Of a stretch of 64,000 nucleotides of DNA, positions 11,925-22,800 are shown piece by piece. The notes under the pieces are model-generated. The model was not told the DNA's origin. It did not search any database and was given only the letters and a program-made list of their open reading frames with translations. The DNA comes from Membranipora membranacea (taxonomy: Eukaryota > Bryozoa > Gymnolaemata > Cheilostomatida > Membraniporidae), in contig OU612071.1 of the NCBI GenBank assembly GCA_914767715.1, forward strand, positions 12,013,493 to 12,077,492. The letters run 5' to 3'. The position numbers were made by a program, and so were the translations under genes. Positions within the stretch are counted from its first letter, which is position 1; every line of letters begins with the position of its first letter.

Positions 11925-12265
11925 TCAAAGAACAGATAACAACTAATAAATATATAAAAATTTACTCTCACAAACATACAATGTGAATCACCTAAGAGGA
12001 TTAAAGTTTTGCAGGTAAATTTCCCATTCTGGAAATAGCTCATTTTAAGGAGAGCTAACAATAAGTCAGGGTTATCCTCATAACAGTCCTGCCTCCCAGT
12101 CCACATATTTTAGCACTACAATTGTGAACTTGGTAGTCTGTAAGCTAGTCCTATGAATAAGCTGATTTCTTTTGTGTTTGCTCACTAAGTTAAACATATG
12201 CCTACAAAAAGAACTTATCTCATGAAGTGTGGACAGCTGGTAACATTTTATACCATCATGGTCTG
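11925..12265. repeat. Dispersed repeat, second copy at 33745-34140
   Basis: Contains ATGGTCAAAGAACAGATAAC, ATAAGTCAGGGTTATC, TTGTGAACTTGGTAGTCTGT and TCATGAAGTGTGGACAGCTG, all repeated in the same order at 33745-34140 and in part at 34420-34460. The minus-strand frames here (for example 11765-12106) are therefore repeat-borne. Also present in the right duplicate at about 62338-62678. Confidence 0.8.
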
Positions 12266-15200
12266 CGACCTTCATGCCATTAACCTAGAATATAGCTGAA
12301 TAAGTTTACTAGCTTTGAGCTGACAAGCCCTGATTTCTATAATTCAAACTAAATCTCCCGATACATGGTACCCACCTCAAGCGTTCAGATTCTTGTATCT
12401 TGTATCTACTTAAGCCCCTCTTGACAAGCTTTGGTGGGGGAGGGGTTCCCTGCTCAACAATGCCTGACAAGTCAGATTTATACCAACCCTAGAGGAGTAA
12501 TATAATCACATGATGATTCATAAGCTTTTTTATAAGTGCGCCAGATTTTTAATTTATATGAATTTTCCAACATAATAAATTCAACCATTCTTTATCTTCT
12601 TTTAGACAGGGTATTACTAAGATCTGCCTTTTATGGTATGAGGTGATTTTGATGCATTAGCTATACTGCTGAAAGATGGTTATTGTGCCATTTAAAGGAC
12701 ACTTCAGAGTAACCTAGCAACAATTTTGGCTCAAACTTATTCAATCCGTTTTCAATTGTTGCTAGAAATCTCAAAAAATCACACACATTTTGACCTGACA
12801 CGTAAACAGTCACTTTAGGCTCACCATATCTTATATTAAACCAATAATTGTGATGAACGCAACCAGTGGTGTGGGAGCAGCTCCAAAAGTGTGCAAATTG
12901 ACAAAATTTGCTCTACCGACTCCCATAAAGTTATTATATAATGACCAACTCCCAGAAGATACCAATCACCATTTCAAATATAGGGGTTGTCACTTCATTA
13001 ATATTAAGGTAATAACTCTAAAATAGAGAAATCATTTGTTTTCAAGATCATTAATGCATTTTTGTTAACCAGACCGAATAATCAATTCAATAGCAGAACA
13101 ACAGTACCCCTAGCTTCACAAACTGTCTGCAAGTTCGCTATTGAGATTTCTCCAATGTTTTCTAACATTTCAGACACCACACCAGCTAGTTTTGACTTTG
13201 AGACACCAAACACATCGAGCAGTCGGCTTCTTTAAAGGTGATAAAGTTAAAAGTAGATCAGCCAGTTCTAATGTTAACTCATCGAGTGGTACGTTATATC
13301 CAAATTAACAAAATTAAAAGACTTATCTCCAGTCATCTGATGTTTTGCCATAGCAGATAATTAGTAGTGGCACTTGCTATATCAATAAATGCTTACCTGC
13401 TAAGTCATCGAATACTGTAGTCTGGGCAGGTTGTCCCTACCTCCCCACCGATGACAGCCTGCACAGGCCAGTAATGCCGACTAACAAAAATATTACATAA
13501 TGTCATGTAGTAAAATTATTAACTCACTCAGGTATTTGTACATCCTTCTAAGGTCCTAGCTATAGATTTATAATTTTAAATACCAGTTTTTGTATTTGAA
13601 TCATATGATTAAATCATATAATATGGTCTGATTTACTGGAAACGCCACTTGTCCCAACGTCTCAAAGTCATACCAAGACAAAGAGCGTCTGTACACACAA
13701 TCCACATGTCTATACTATCACTCCTAATCTGGTTTTATGTTTTTTATAGTTAGAAGATGCACAGTAACCTTTAGCAAGTATGGAAGAGCAGGCAGCTATA
13801 GAAGGTAACCCAACTAAACTAAAGACATTGACTTATGTACCAGTGAATGCTGTCATGTGAGTCTTACTAACATGTATTATGTTTTTTTTTAAGCCTATGT
13901 AGATGTAGATAAAGGCTAATGTAGATGGTTAGTGCAATACTTAGATTCAAACTTAGAACAACTTCCTCAAGGTACTCTCTAAAATCTGTATGACTACATT
14001 TTTTTTATTGTAAACATGGTGATATACAATGTTTATGTCTGTTTTGAGTCTATGTCAAGGTCATTTGGTAAATAGAAGATGCCTCTTTCAATGATCATGT
14101 CGACATCAATGTTGCTTTGAATATTAAGGTGGTGAATTTAGGTGATGTACATGGATTCTGTGGCTCACTCTCTGACAACTTTGGGAACCTTGAATTTAAC
14201 CTTATATGTCAGAATCTGTGTAATATCTTATCGATTTTATATACCTTACTGCTCCATCGCAGGTATAATGTAGCATGGACGGAGCTAACAGCTGAGGAGA
14301 AGATTGAGTTAGCCAGTAAGGTCAAGGTCATGAATTCCACTGCTACTCAACTTAATGAGAACCCATTTGAAGAGCCAGCGGCATCAAGCAGCCAGAACAT
14401 GAAGTTCTTCAAGGGACTACCTGGTATGTAGGGATCGTAGTCTATATTTCTGTATTATTGTTGCAGAGATCCATAGTATCAGTTAGATGACCCTTTATGA
14501 GTGGTACTTTTAGGGTTTTTCTATATATGAATAAAAAGTCGACTGGCCGATTATTCTTACTAAAATTTACCCAACTGTAAGTCGTTGCAGATCATTGAGT
14601 CTTAGCCGTGAGAAATTTGACATTCATTTTCTCTTCTACTGTTGAACAATCATTATGTCGCTCATAATTAGACAGGAAATCAAACATTGGATATGCTCAA
14701 ATCTAAATTAAGACTGAATCTATCACTATATTTTTTTACTTTCCTAGGTAGAGTTGATATAAGCGAGGAGATTAGACCCCCAACTCCTCGGGTACGGGGT
14801 TATAATTTTGTATCCACCCCTTTACCGAACCCCGACGCAGCGTGTTCAGAGTAGCTGATGATAACATGGGGAGAGATTGAGGGTACTACTTTCCTTTTAG
14901 ATGCTAGTGACAAACCGATCAAACCTGTCACATCAGGGCCAGTGTTCAAGGTACCGTAATGTGGCTGCAAACCAGCTAGCATCACTGTTTGTTCAATTTG
15001 TTGGTTAAATGACAGTGAGGTCCTTCAATTGAAAACTGCCAAAATCATTATCTGATCATTCATGCTGAGAGGACAAAAAATACCTCAGGTCCAAAATCCA
15101 AATCATTCACTGATTGGTGAAATTATCAATCTTCCAAGTGAGAAATATTTGAAAATATTAGCCAAAAGAGGCAGAGGACTTAAACTGACGATGAGGATCT

Positions 15201-16104
15201 GAGTACAGAGAAAACTTAACACGGACTACTAGTGTGTTGTTCATGTGTGACTCATATCTAATCATGTTAATGTATGGACAGCTACCGGAAATCCTCGTAT
15301 TGATATGTTGTCGGATATCCGGACATACCTTGTCGGCTTTGGCCAGGCCAAAACTAGATCATAGTTTTGTACCAAACAGTCAATTGAAATGAGCGAAAAG
15401 CAGATTCTTTTGCTGACAATAACATGTGCAATAACGAAACAATTTTTATCAAATTACCACTTCACCCCTTCCTGTCATATCTTTTTTCTAAATAATAATG
15501 TAGTAGTGTATTTTATTAGCTGAAGGACGAACCTAAGAGAGACAGGATCGGGAGAGAGTTAGCAGGAAAAGTGGCTAAACAATACAGAGATAAAAAAGCT
15601 AGGCTGTGGAGAGGATTAAGCATCTAACACGTATGTTTCCCTGTATAGATAGCTAGCCTGGTACAGATTGACTGTGTCTGGACAAAACTTATAGGGATTT
15701 AGCATTTAGAGGGGCTCAGTTGAATTGACCTCAGCCTGCCCTTCACATTGATAAAGGCCCTGGGTTCACATGCTGCTGCAGTGCACTCACTACTTGTAGT
15801 TGTTTGTGCCCAACGGGTTCGCTCAGACTTTCTGCGATCAACTTGATATCATTATTGTAGTCCCTCCTGACATTGTCACATTCAATATTCTCACTATCGA
15901 CACTTTTGAAAGGAGATTCTTTTCTCTCATCTAATTAATCTCACTTGGAGCGCTTTAAAGACAACCTGTCACTGTCATCAAAATCTTTTCTAATTATCAA
16001 GAACCTACAATCATGTTTGGCTTTGTTTTACGCCTAAAAGAGCCAGAGGACTGAAACTTACGATGAGGATCCCCTGTAGTATTTATTAGCACAGAGAAAT
16101 ATTG

Positions 16105-16250
16105 ATCTGGACTCAATCGGTTAGCGCGCATGCTATTCACTGCCAGGCGATTTGTGTCGCAGGAGCTGTGGGATTGAGCCCCATTGGGGGTGCATTCTAG
16201 GTTCAAGCCCCCAGCACCTTCAGGTGTATACCTCATCTTTGTGTGTTGTT
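16105..16250 (+). repeat. tRNA-derived SINE copy
   Basis: Same family as 1404-1556: CAATCGGTTAGCGCG head, TGCTATTCACTGCCAGGCGA, a degenerate B box (GGGATTGAGCCCC) and the CCCCCAGCACCTTCAGGTGTA tail. It lies between the two ESS2-like exon pairs. Confidence 0.75.
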
Positions 16251-16827
16251 CTTGTGTGATCCTGATTAGCTGTTAGGAATTTAACATTTATATTCTCTCC
16301 TACAATGGAATACACATTGGGTCCCTCATAATGAGAAAGCAAAATAAACATTGGATAAGCTCAGATCTAAACTAAGACTGACTTCACTTTTTTTTTACTT
16401 TCCTAGGTAGAGTTGATATAAGCGAGGAGATTGGACCCCCAACAACTCGGGTACGGGGTCATGATTCTGTATCCACCCATACACCGCACCCCTACGCAGC
16501 GGGTTCAGAGTCGCCAATGATAACATGGGGAGAGATTGAGGTTACTCCATTTCTGTTAGATGCTGGTGACAAACTGATCAAACCTGTCACATCAGGGCCA
16601 GTGTTTAAGGTACTGTAATGTGACTGCAAACCAATTAGCATTATTGTTTGTTCAATTTGTGGGTTGAATAACAGTAAGGACAAAAAAAACCTCAGGTCCA
16701 AAATCCAATTCATTCACTGCTTGATGGATTTATCAATCTTGCAAGGGAGAAAGATTTGAAAATGAGCCAGAGGACTGAAACTTACGATGAGATATCCCTG
16801 TAGTATTTATGATTACAGAGAAATATT

Positions 16828-16965
16828 GATCTGGACTCAATTGGTAAGCGCGCGCCTGCTATTCACTGCATGGCGATTGGTGCCACAGAAGTTGTGGGAT
16901 TGACTCCCATTGTGGGAGCTTTCAAGGATGATTGTTCAAGGACGGGCGTACACATCTTCTTTGTG
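16828..16965 (+). repeat. tRNA-derived SINE copy, more decayed
   Basis: ACTCAATTGGTAAGCGCG head, CTATTCACTGCATGGCGA, B-box remnant GGGATTGACTCCC, then a damaged tail. It sits in the intron between 16609 and 17251, while the upstream unit's intron has no obvious copy. Confidence 0.65.
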
Positions 16966-17499
16966 TGTTGTTCTTGTGTGACTCTATCTAATCATGTAAA
17001 TGTTTGGACAGCTACCGAAAATCCTCGTGTTGATCTGTAGTTGGATATCTCGACAAACCTTGTCGGCTTTGGGCAGACCAAACCTAAATCATAGTTTTGT
17101 AACTGACAGTCATATGAAACGAGTGGATAGCAGATTCTTTTGCTGACAATATTGTGTGCAATAACGAAACAATTGTTATCAAATAGCCACTTAACCCCCT
17201 TTCTGTCATATCTTTTTTCTAAATAATACTGTAGTTGTGTACTTTATTAGCTGAAGGACGAGCCTAAGAGAGACTGGATTGGGAGAGAGTTAGCAGAAAA
17301 AGTGGCTAAACACCATAGTGATAAAAAAGCTCAGGCTGTTGAGAGGATTAAGCGTCTCAACACGTATGTTTCCCTATATAGATAAGCTAGCCTGGTACAG
17401 ATTGACTGTGTCTGGCCAAAACATATAGGGATTTAGAATTGAGAGTGGCTCAGTTGAATTGACCCAGCCATCCCTTCACATCGATAAAGGCCCAGGGTT

Positions 17500-18485
17500 C
17501 ACATGCTGCTGTCGAGCACTCACTACTTGTAACTACCTCCCAGTCACAAATTTATGTCATGTCACTCATAGTATCTGTGCAGTTAAACTCAGCAAGTGTT
17601 AATTGGGCACAAGGATATCTCAACTTTAGCAACACCCCCTTTTTTTGTAACTTTATAACATTCCCACAACCAAAGATTTTCCAGGGAAGAAACTGAGAAC
17701 ACGTTTTTGCGAGCCTGATACTGTTTTTTTTTGCATTGAAGTGAGACTGAACTGAACGAATTGAACATTTGAGCTCTTTGAGTGTAGGTATTTCCATGCA
17801 ACGAACAGCTGGAAATTTGTTCAAGGCTGTCCCATGGAAACACAATGATTTCTTATTGTCATCCCATTCCAATATTGTTCTGCCTCTGTGTTTCAGAATG
17901 ACAGCGGAGCAACTGGTTTGACCATGAAAAATGTGGTCCTTCAAACCTTGCGACTGGAGACATTGGTAAAATGTAAGCAAGAGAAATCTAAGCTGGCATT
18001 ATAAAGTGTTGGTATACACTATACAGAGGGCAGTGTGATAACAGAATTAAATATCACCTGGAATTTAGAACCGAGAATGAGTTTCTATAAAAGTTCCGGG
18101 CCATTTTACCATGGAACAGTGCAGAAAAAAAAAAATTCATCCTTGGGGCCACACAATGATGACACAGTGGTTGGCGACAATGCAATACCCATGACTATGA
18201 TTCATCGAGATAAAAACGGCATATATATGACGCAACAGCGTGATATTATTTTGATAATGTTACTGAACTTTCAAATAATATGACATGCACCACCATGCTT
18301 TGAAAAACAGCACAAAAAATAAAACTTGTTCTCCTTGATAAGTCAACGTCTTCTAAAACCACATATAACCCATACCCTTACGTGAAAATATTGTAAAAGG
18401 GTTATTAGTATGTATCTTTGTTTAGATCTTAACCACCGATTCAATTCAATTGCAACTTTTGTCTTTATTAGCTGAAAATCTTTTA
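17500..18485. other. No gene seen
   Basis: Overlapping minus-strand frames at 17552-17980 and a plus frame at 18035-18283 show no recognisable domain, no sensible splice context and poly-A/poly-T interruptions. I treat this as non-coding. Confidence 0.5.
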
Positions 18486-18489
18486 GTTT

Positions 18490-18860
18490 TGTTGAGCGTG
18501 GTTCACATTGTCCCAGATGACATAGGATGCCATCCCAGATGCTTATCCCAGATGGTCACAGTCTTATGTTCACATTGTAAAATTCATCCCAGACTAGCAA
18601 TTAGGTTTTTGTTTGGAATAGTGCCGGGATAATGTTCACATTGTTTAGGATCGTCCCAGATCATCCCAATGTGTGGTTCACGTAGCACCCAGAAGTAAAA
18701 GGAGTCCGGGTCCGTCTTGGACAGTATCGGGAAAGTTTAACGCTTACGAACTTTCCAGATACAGTCCCAGACGGACCCAGACGGACCCAGACAGACTGGG
18801 ATTGCGTCATTTTCATGTTCACATTGACTGGGATGGTTGACTGGGACAATGCGCACCAGC
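18490..18860. repeat. Palindromic cluster built on TGTTCACATTG and CCCAGA blocks
   Basis: GTTCACATTG occurs at least four times, with an inverted CAATGTGTGGTTCAC near 18667, interleaved with GTCCCAGAT/ATCCCAGA motifs. A hairpin at 18704-18780 pairs GTCCGGGTCCGTCTTGGACA-type sequence with its complement across a TAACGCTTACG loop, followed by a short direct repeat of ACGGACCCAG. It is likely a decayed foldback element or nested MITEs; the family is unknown. Confidence 0.65.
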
Positions 18861-19745
18861 CATTACCTTCTGAGAGTGAGTTCAAAGTCTGTCAAATTTT
18901 TGGCAAGAGACGTCACTATCATGACTTGACTGTGCACATACCTTGTACAGAATTACTGCCACCTGCATTAAATTGGAATTGGCTTTGCAATGCTATCTGA
19001 TTGACACAAGAAAAATCATTTCAATTTTGATGAATCTGATTTGCTTCATTTCCTGCCATGGCATGATGTTTTGAGATAAAACAATAGTGCTATCGATGAT
19101 CACTAATGAAATGATTATTATCACGTAGAATAGTATTAAAACCTAACTATGATTGACTTCAACTCTGCTGACTTAAGATATGCTGCCTTACTGCTACAAC
19201 TGGGTACACCCTCATTCTTTGATTCAGCACATTTTAGTACCATTAAGTCATTCTGTTTTTTTCCTGCCATCAAAATTGCTTGTTACGTCCTTTTTAGAGC
19301 GCGTCTTGTTATGCAGCTCTATCTGGCCTACATCCCTCTTTAAGCGTTTTGAGCTGCTAATGGTTGTTTTCAAATATTATTTGAGATTGACAGTTGTATA
19401 AAGCATACCGCTTTGATTCTGAAACCTGACCGTTGCACTAAAAGCAAATAATCCTACGATGCAAAAGGTCAAGTTTATCCAATGTGAAGAATTCATAAAC
19501 TTTAATTTCATAGACTAAGCCGCTATCTATTGTAAGTTCTAAAGATATGCAAAACAACAAAAAATCCTAAATAGCAAGCTTGACTCAAAGAATGAAAGCA
19601 AAGTGTGCTAGGTGGAATTTGGTATTATTAAGACAATATTACGTAGTAACTAGCATTAATTAGTTTTCATCAGGGAGTTACAGAGACTCCTTGGTTTTCA
19701 TGAACAGCTCACAAAGGACTACATGCACTTTTATTCAGTTGACAC

Positions 19746-19845
19746 CATAGAGTTTAGCCTATCTTGACAAGCTTTGTTCGGTGGGGGGGGGGGGGGTTCC
19801 CCCCCCCCACCGAACAAAGCTTGTCAAGACAGGCTACATAGAGTT
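19746..19845. mobile_element. 82-bp perfect-arm foldback MITE with 9-bp target duplication
   Basis: The palindrome 19755-19836 starts TAGCCTATCTTGACAAGCTT and ends in its near-perfect complement, with a G-run and C-run meeting at the centre. It is flanked by CATAGAGTT at 19746-19754 and 19837-19845, a clean 9-bp duplication. The homologous upstream region of the paralogue (before 35802) lacks it. Half-copies of the same terminus occur at 4077-4096, 12420-12450, 32108-32128 and in the right duplicate. A 9-bp duplication fits Mutator-type transposition. Confidence 0.88.
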
Positions 19846-19895
19846 ATGCTTGACACGAAGAGAATCCAACAATCAAACAAACCGATGAAAGAAAG

Positions 19896-22800
19896 ATGCC
19901 TAGACAAGGACGAGAAAGCTCTCTCAACAAGAATAAGGTGTTAATCGCTGGGTTGACACTGCTGCTTGTATCTGGATTCATCCTTGTAGGAGCGTGCTGT
20001 GGGCTTGTACTCACCCAACTGGAAGAGCTCAACATGAAGATGAGCGACATGGAAGGAAAGATTCGTCAAAATACTGACACAATCAACGACCTAGGTAAGA
20101 TAATACCACAATCACAGTCTAAAGATCATCAAATACCCTTGTAGGGGAGTATTTGACTTGAATGAAGATATGTTTAGTTAACTTCATGCAAGCCTGCACC
20201 GAGTGTCAGCTAGTTGGTAGCTTTTATAGAATAATACTTGACCATTCTAGGGCGCATTTCTTCAGATCTTGTGACTGCTGTGTATTATAGTGCATTGAAT
20301 GGTATTTATATCAAATTTAACCAATCGTCAATGCTAAAATATGTTGCAAAATTGATTGAAGATTGTAATAATGATGATACATACATGATTTTCATTATTT
20401 CAACGTAAAAACAGGGATGAAATTTAACTCTCAACATTGTTACATTGCAGCTTCAAATTTCATTCATTTGTGTGTTATGTATACGCATAGTACATGGAGT
20501 GGAAGCGCCACACTTTGGCCAAGCCATGCCAACTTTTTCCAGGTCCAACTTGGTCCATTTCAAATTAGATTCCATTCAATCCTAAACTAGGCCAACACAG
20601 GAGGTAAATACACCCAAAGGTGCTGGGAGCTTAGGCAAGGGATCGTGTAAGCTCCCCCAGTGGGATATGAAGCCACAACCGATGGCACCATGTCAACTTT
20701 GGAATGGTGAGATGGCGCTATTGGTTATTGGTTGCCATACAATTCATGACACATGAGTTGTGGCTCCATTCAGTCATTCGCCATGACAAGCAACAAGGGT
20801 ATTGTCGTGTGAGCTATCAACTTAGATTTCAGAAGAAATCCATCCAGTTTATTGTTAGCTTCTCATTTTCAATTGTTGACTCTCTGTGTATCACATCATG
20901 TCCCCATCATGTTAACATGATGTTAATAAATCCGGTAGTTAATAAAGTTCATAATAATAACATGCATGCTTGCAACTATGATAAATATTAGGTTATTGTT
21001 GTCAAGTTCATGAATGTTAGAATCCCATTACTCAAGTAGTTAAGTGTTCTCAAACAAACAAATTTACAACGCTTCCGCTTCCGACCAAAATTTAACAAGT
21101 ACAATTGTTGTGGACAATAGTCGGCAACAAGTTGGAAGTTTGTTGAGTTGATGCAATGACTATCATTATTATATTTATTAAAGGTGGTACAACAAACTTA
21201 TTTGGTTTAAGTGGCCGCGTGACAAGGCTAGAGGCTTAATAAATTAAGTTGGACAATTAAAAAGTTTAAATTGTTATTTTATTTGTAGAACGTTACATGA
21301 ATCAGAGTTTGGCAGAAATTATGAAGCAGCAAAAGGAGAATGACGACGTATTTCAAAATCTCAGTGAGGGTTTGCTATATACCATTCCACTCAATGACAT
21401 CATCAGTTACTGGATTCCATAGCAACACGTTCAATATAGTCATAGTTTCATACCAAAAGTCGACTTGGACCATTGAATAGTGCATTATTAGCAATCAAGC
21501 AGCTGTATTGTAGCAGAAAAGTTGTAAAGGTTGTCAGCCACTATAGGTCAGGTCGTCAGCGACAGTCCTACTCAATCTTTCAGGTTTATTTTCACTTGAA
21601 TCAAGACGAAAGTTACTGTCAAGTGACAGCAGGGAGAATGGTGACAGGGTATAGTGATGTTGTTACCATGTTGCACATTGAAATGGCCAATTGACGGTGA
21701 GCTAATGATTCTGTTTTTTAAAGGTTACCCAACCAAACAACCAGGAGGAGACACCACCGTTCAAGGACATCAAGGAGTGAAACATCAACTGTACCAGCAA
21801 CTCGGTGAGAGCTCACAAACTCATAAGATTCTGCAAATATCTCAGTTCTTCAATTTAATCATAATTGGGTGGTTTTACTATTTAACATACCCTATAGGAG
21901 TTTAGTTTTCGCGGCATTTAGGATTCGCTTTTCGCGTTTTTGCCTAAGTAGCAAAATTAAGTGTATCTTAAATTAAACTCACTCACCATAGTTACATAAA
22001 CAATGTACAATTATACAGGAATACACCTTCTCTAAACATGCAAGGTTGTGTGGTGTAGTGGTCCAAGTATCTGCCTTGCTATCAGGTGGAGGGTTATGCC
22101 CTGGGTTCGAATCCCAGCTTGGACATTTTTTTTTAATTTTCACTAATAAGCCTACTAGTGAAATTTAGTACTAGCGAATTTTAGTACCAGGTCCAGATAG
22201 CGAAATTAAACTCTATCTAAATTAAACTCCTATATGGTAGATTGATGGAAAGAACAAAAGCTGCAATGGTGTGTCAGAAAAAATAGAATAGAAATAAAAG
22301 TTTTCTCGAGTCTAGATAGACTACGTTCGATTCAGTGATCCTACATTCTGGGGGTCTTTCAATTAGAATGATCATCGCATTTTCAAGCAAAGGTATCACT
22401 ATTACCCTGCTCAAAATTATCGCTGATTTTGGCTGTCTTTAATTGTAATACTCTCCTTGGTCAGTTTAATTCTATTGGTGAGCCACCTGCACATAGGAAA
22501 TAGGACCATGTGCTCTCATGTATTTAAAATTAGGAGTCACTATGATTGTAAACCGTGGGAGAAGTCATTGATATACATCCTTGTATATGCCTGCGAACGT
22601 GTGAAGTAGAAACAGAAGTCAGGCTGGCCCTTAGGAGGATGTGATGCATCCTAGAAGCTAGGATGGGTTCTGCATCAAATGTAGGGTTGTAACAAACTAT
22701 GTCCTGATGATGCTGATGCTGAATCATAACAACTTGAATACTTATAATTCTGAGTGATGTTTTAATAATATGATATAATACATAAAGGTGCATTCAAATA

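Larger units (their letters stand above)
1..13587. repeat. Direct segmental duplication, left copy
   Basis: Collinear with 55147-64000 at very high identity (base 1 matches 55147; base 13587 matches 64000). The left copy begins at the window edge and the right copy ends at the other edge, so neither outer boundary is visible. Differences are mostly indels. The left copy has extra DNA at about 823-1070, about 1846-1917, about 5149-5326 and 5839-10063. Substitutions are sparse: the 184-residue open frame ending at 2890 differs from its partner by one residue. It could be a recent true duplication or an assembly artefact that placed two haplotypes in one contig. Confidence 0.93.
13174..17363 (+). 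pseudogene. ESS2/DGCR14-like splicing-associated protein, partial and rearranged
   Basis: ESS2 (DGCR14, Es2) is a nuclear protein that associates with spliceosomal complexes. Recognisable exons: 13174-about 13232 (TTPASFDFETP, matching the family's TPATFETP motif, followed by an in-frame TAA); 13775-13856 (EEQAAIEG…NAVM); 14263-14423 (YNVAWTELTAEEK…NENPF); 14748-14950 and its duplicate 16407-16609 (the conserved ITWGEIE block and GPVFK); 15520-15630 and duplicate 17251-17363 (KDEPKRD-IGREL). Phases join correctly between 13775 and 17363. The 14748 copy has a TAG at 14852-14854 and the 15520 copy is frameshifted near its end. The 16407 and 17251 copies are open and keep ESPMITWGEIE. The N-terminal DEExY…RDFFP region and the C-terminal third were not found. 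This could be a truncated pseudogene, or a functional gene using the second exon pair with unseen exons. Confidence 0.7.
14637..17500 (+). repeat. Tandem duplication of the ESS2-like 3' exon pair (~1.7-kb units)
   Basis: About 14637-15800 is repeated at about 16300-17520: both contain the TTTACTTTCCTAG acceptor, the exon pair, the intervening intron (…GACAGCTACCG-AAATCCTCGT…) and the downstream CTAGCCTGGTACAGATTGAC block. The units have diverged by roughly a tenth, much older than the flanking segmental duplication. Confidence 0.9.

Noticed and set aside
17552-17980. 142-codon minus-strand open frame
   Set aside because: Overlaps another long minus frame, is interrupted by homopolymers and shows no domain or splice context.
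22044-22128. Functional tRNA gene
   Set aside because: The B box and T-run are good, but the 5' acceptor and D arm do not fold, and the unit lies inside a MITE with a second copy elsewhere.
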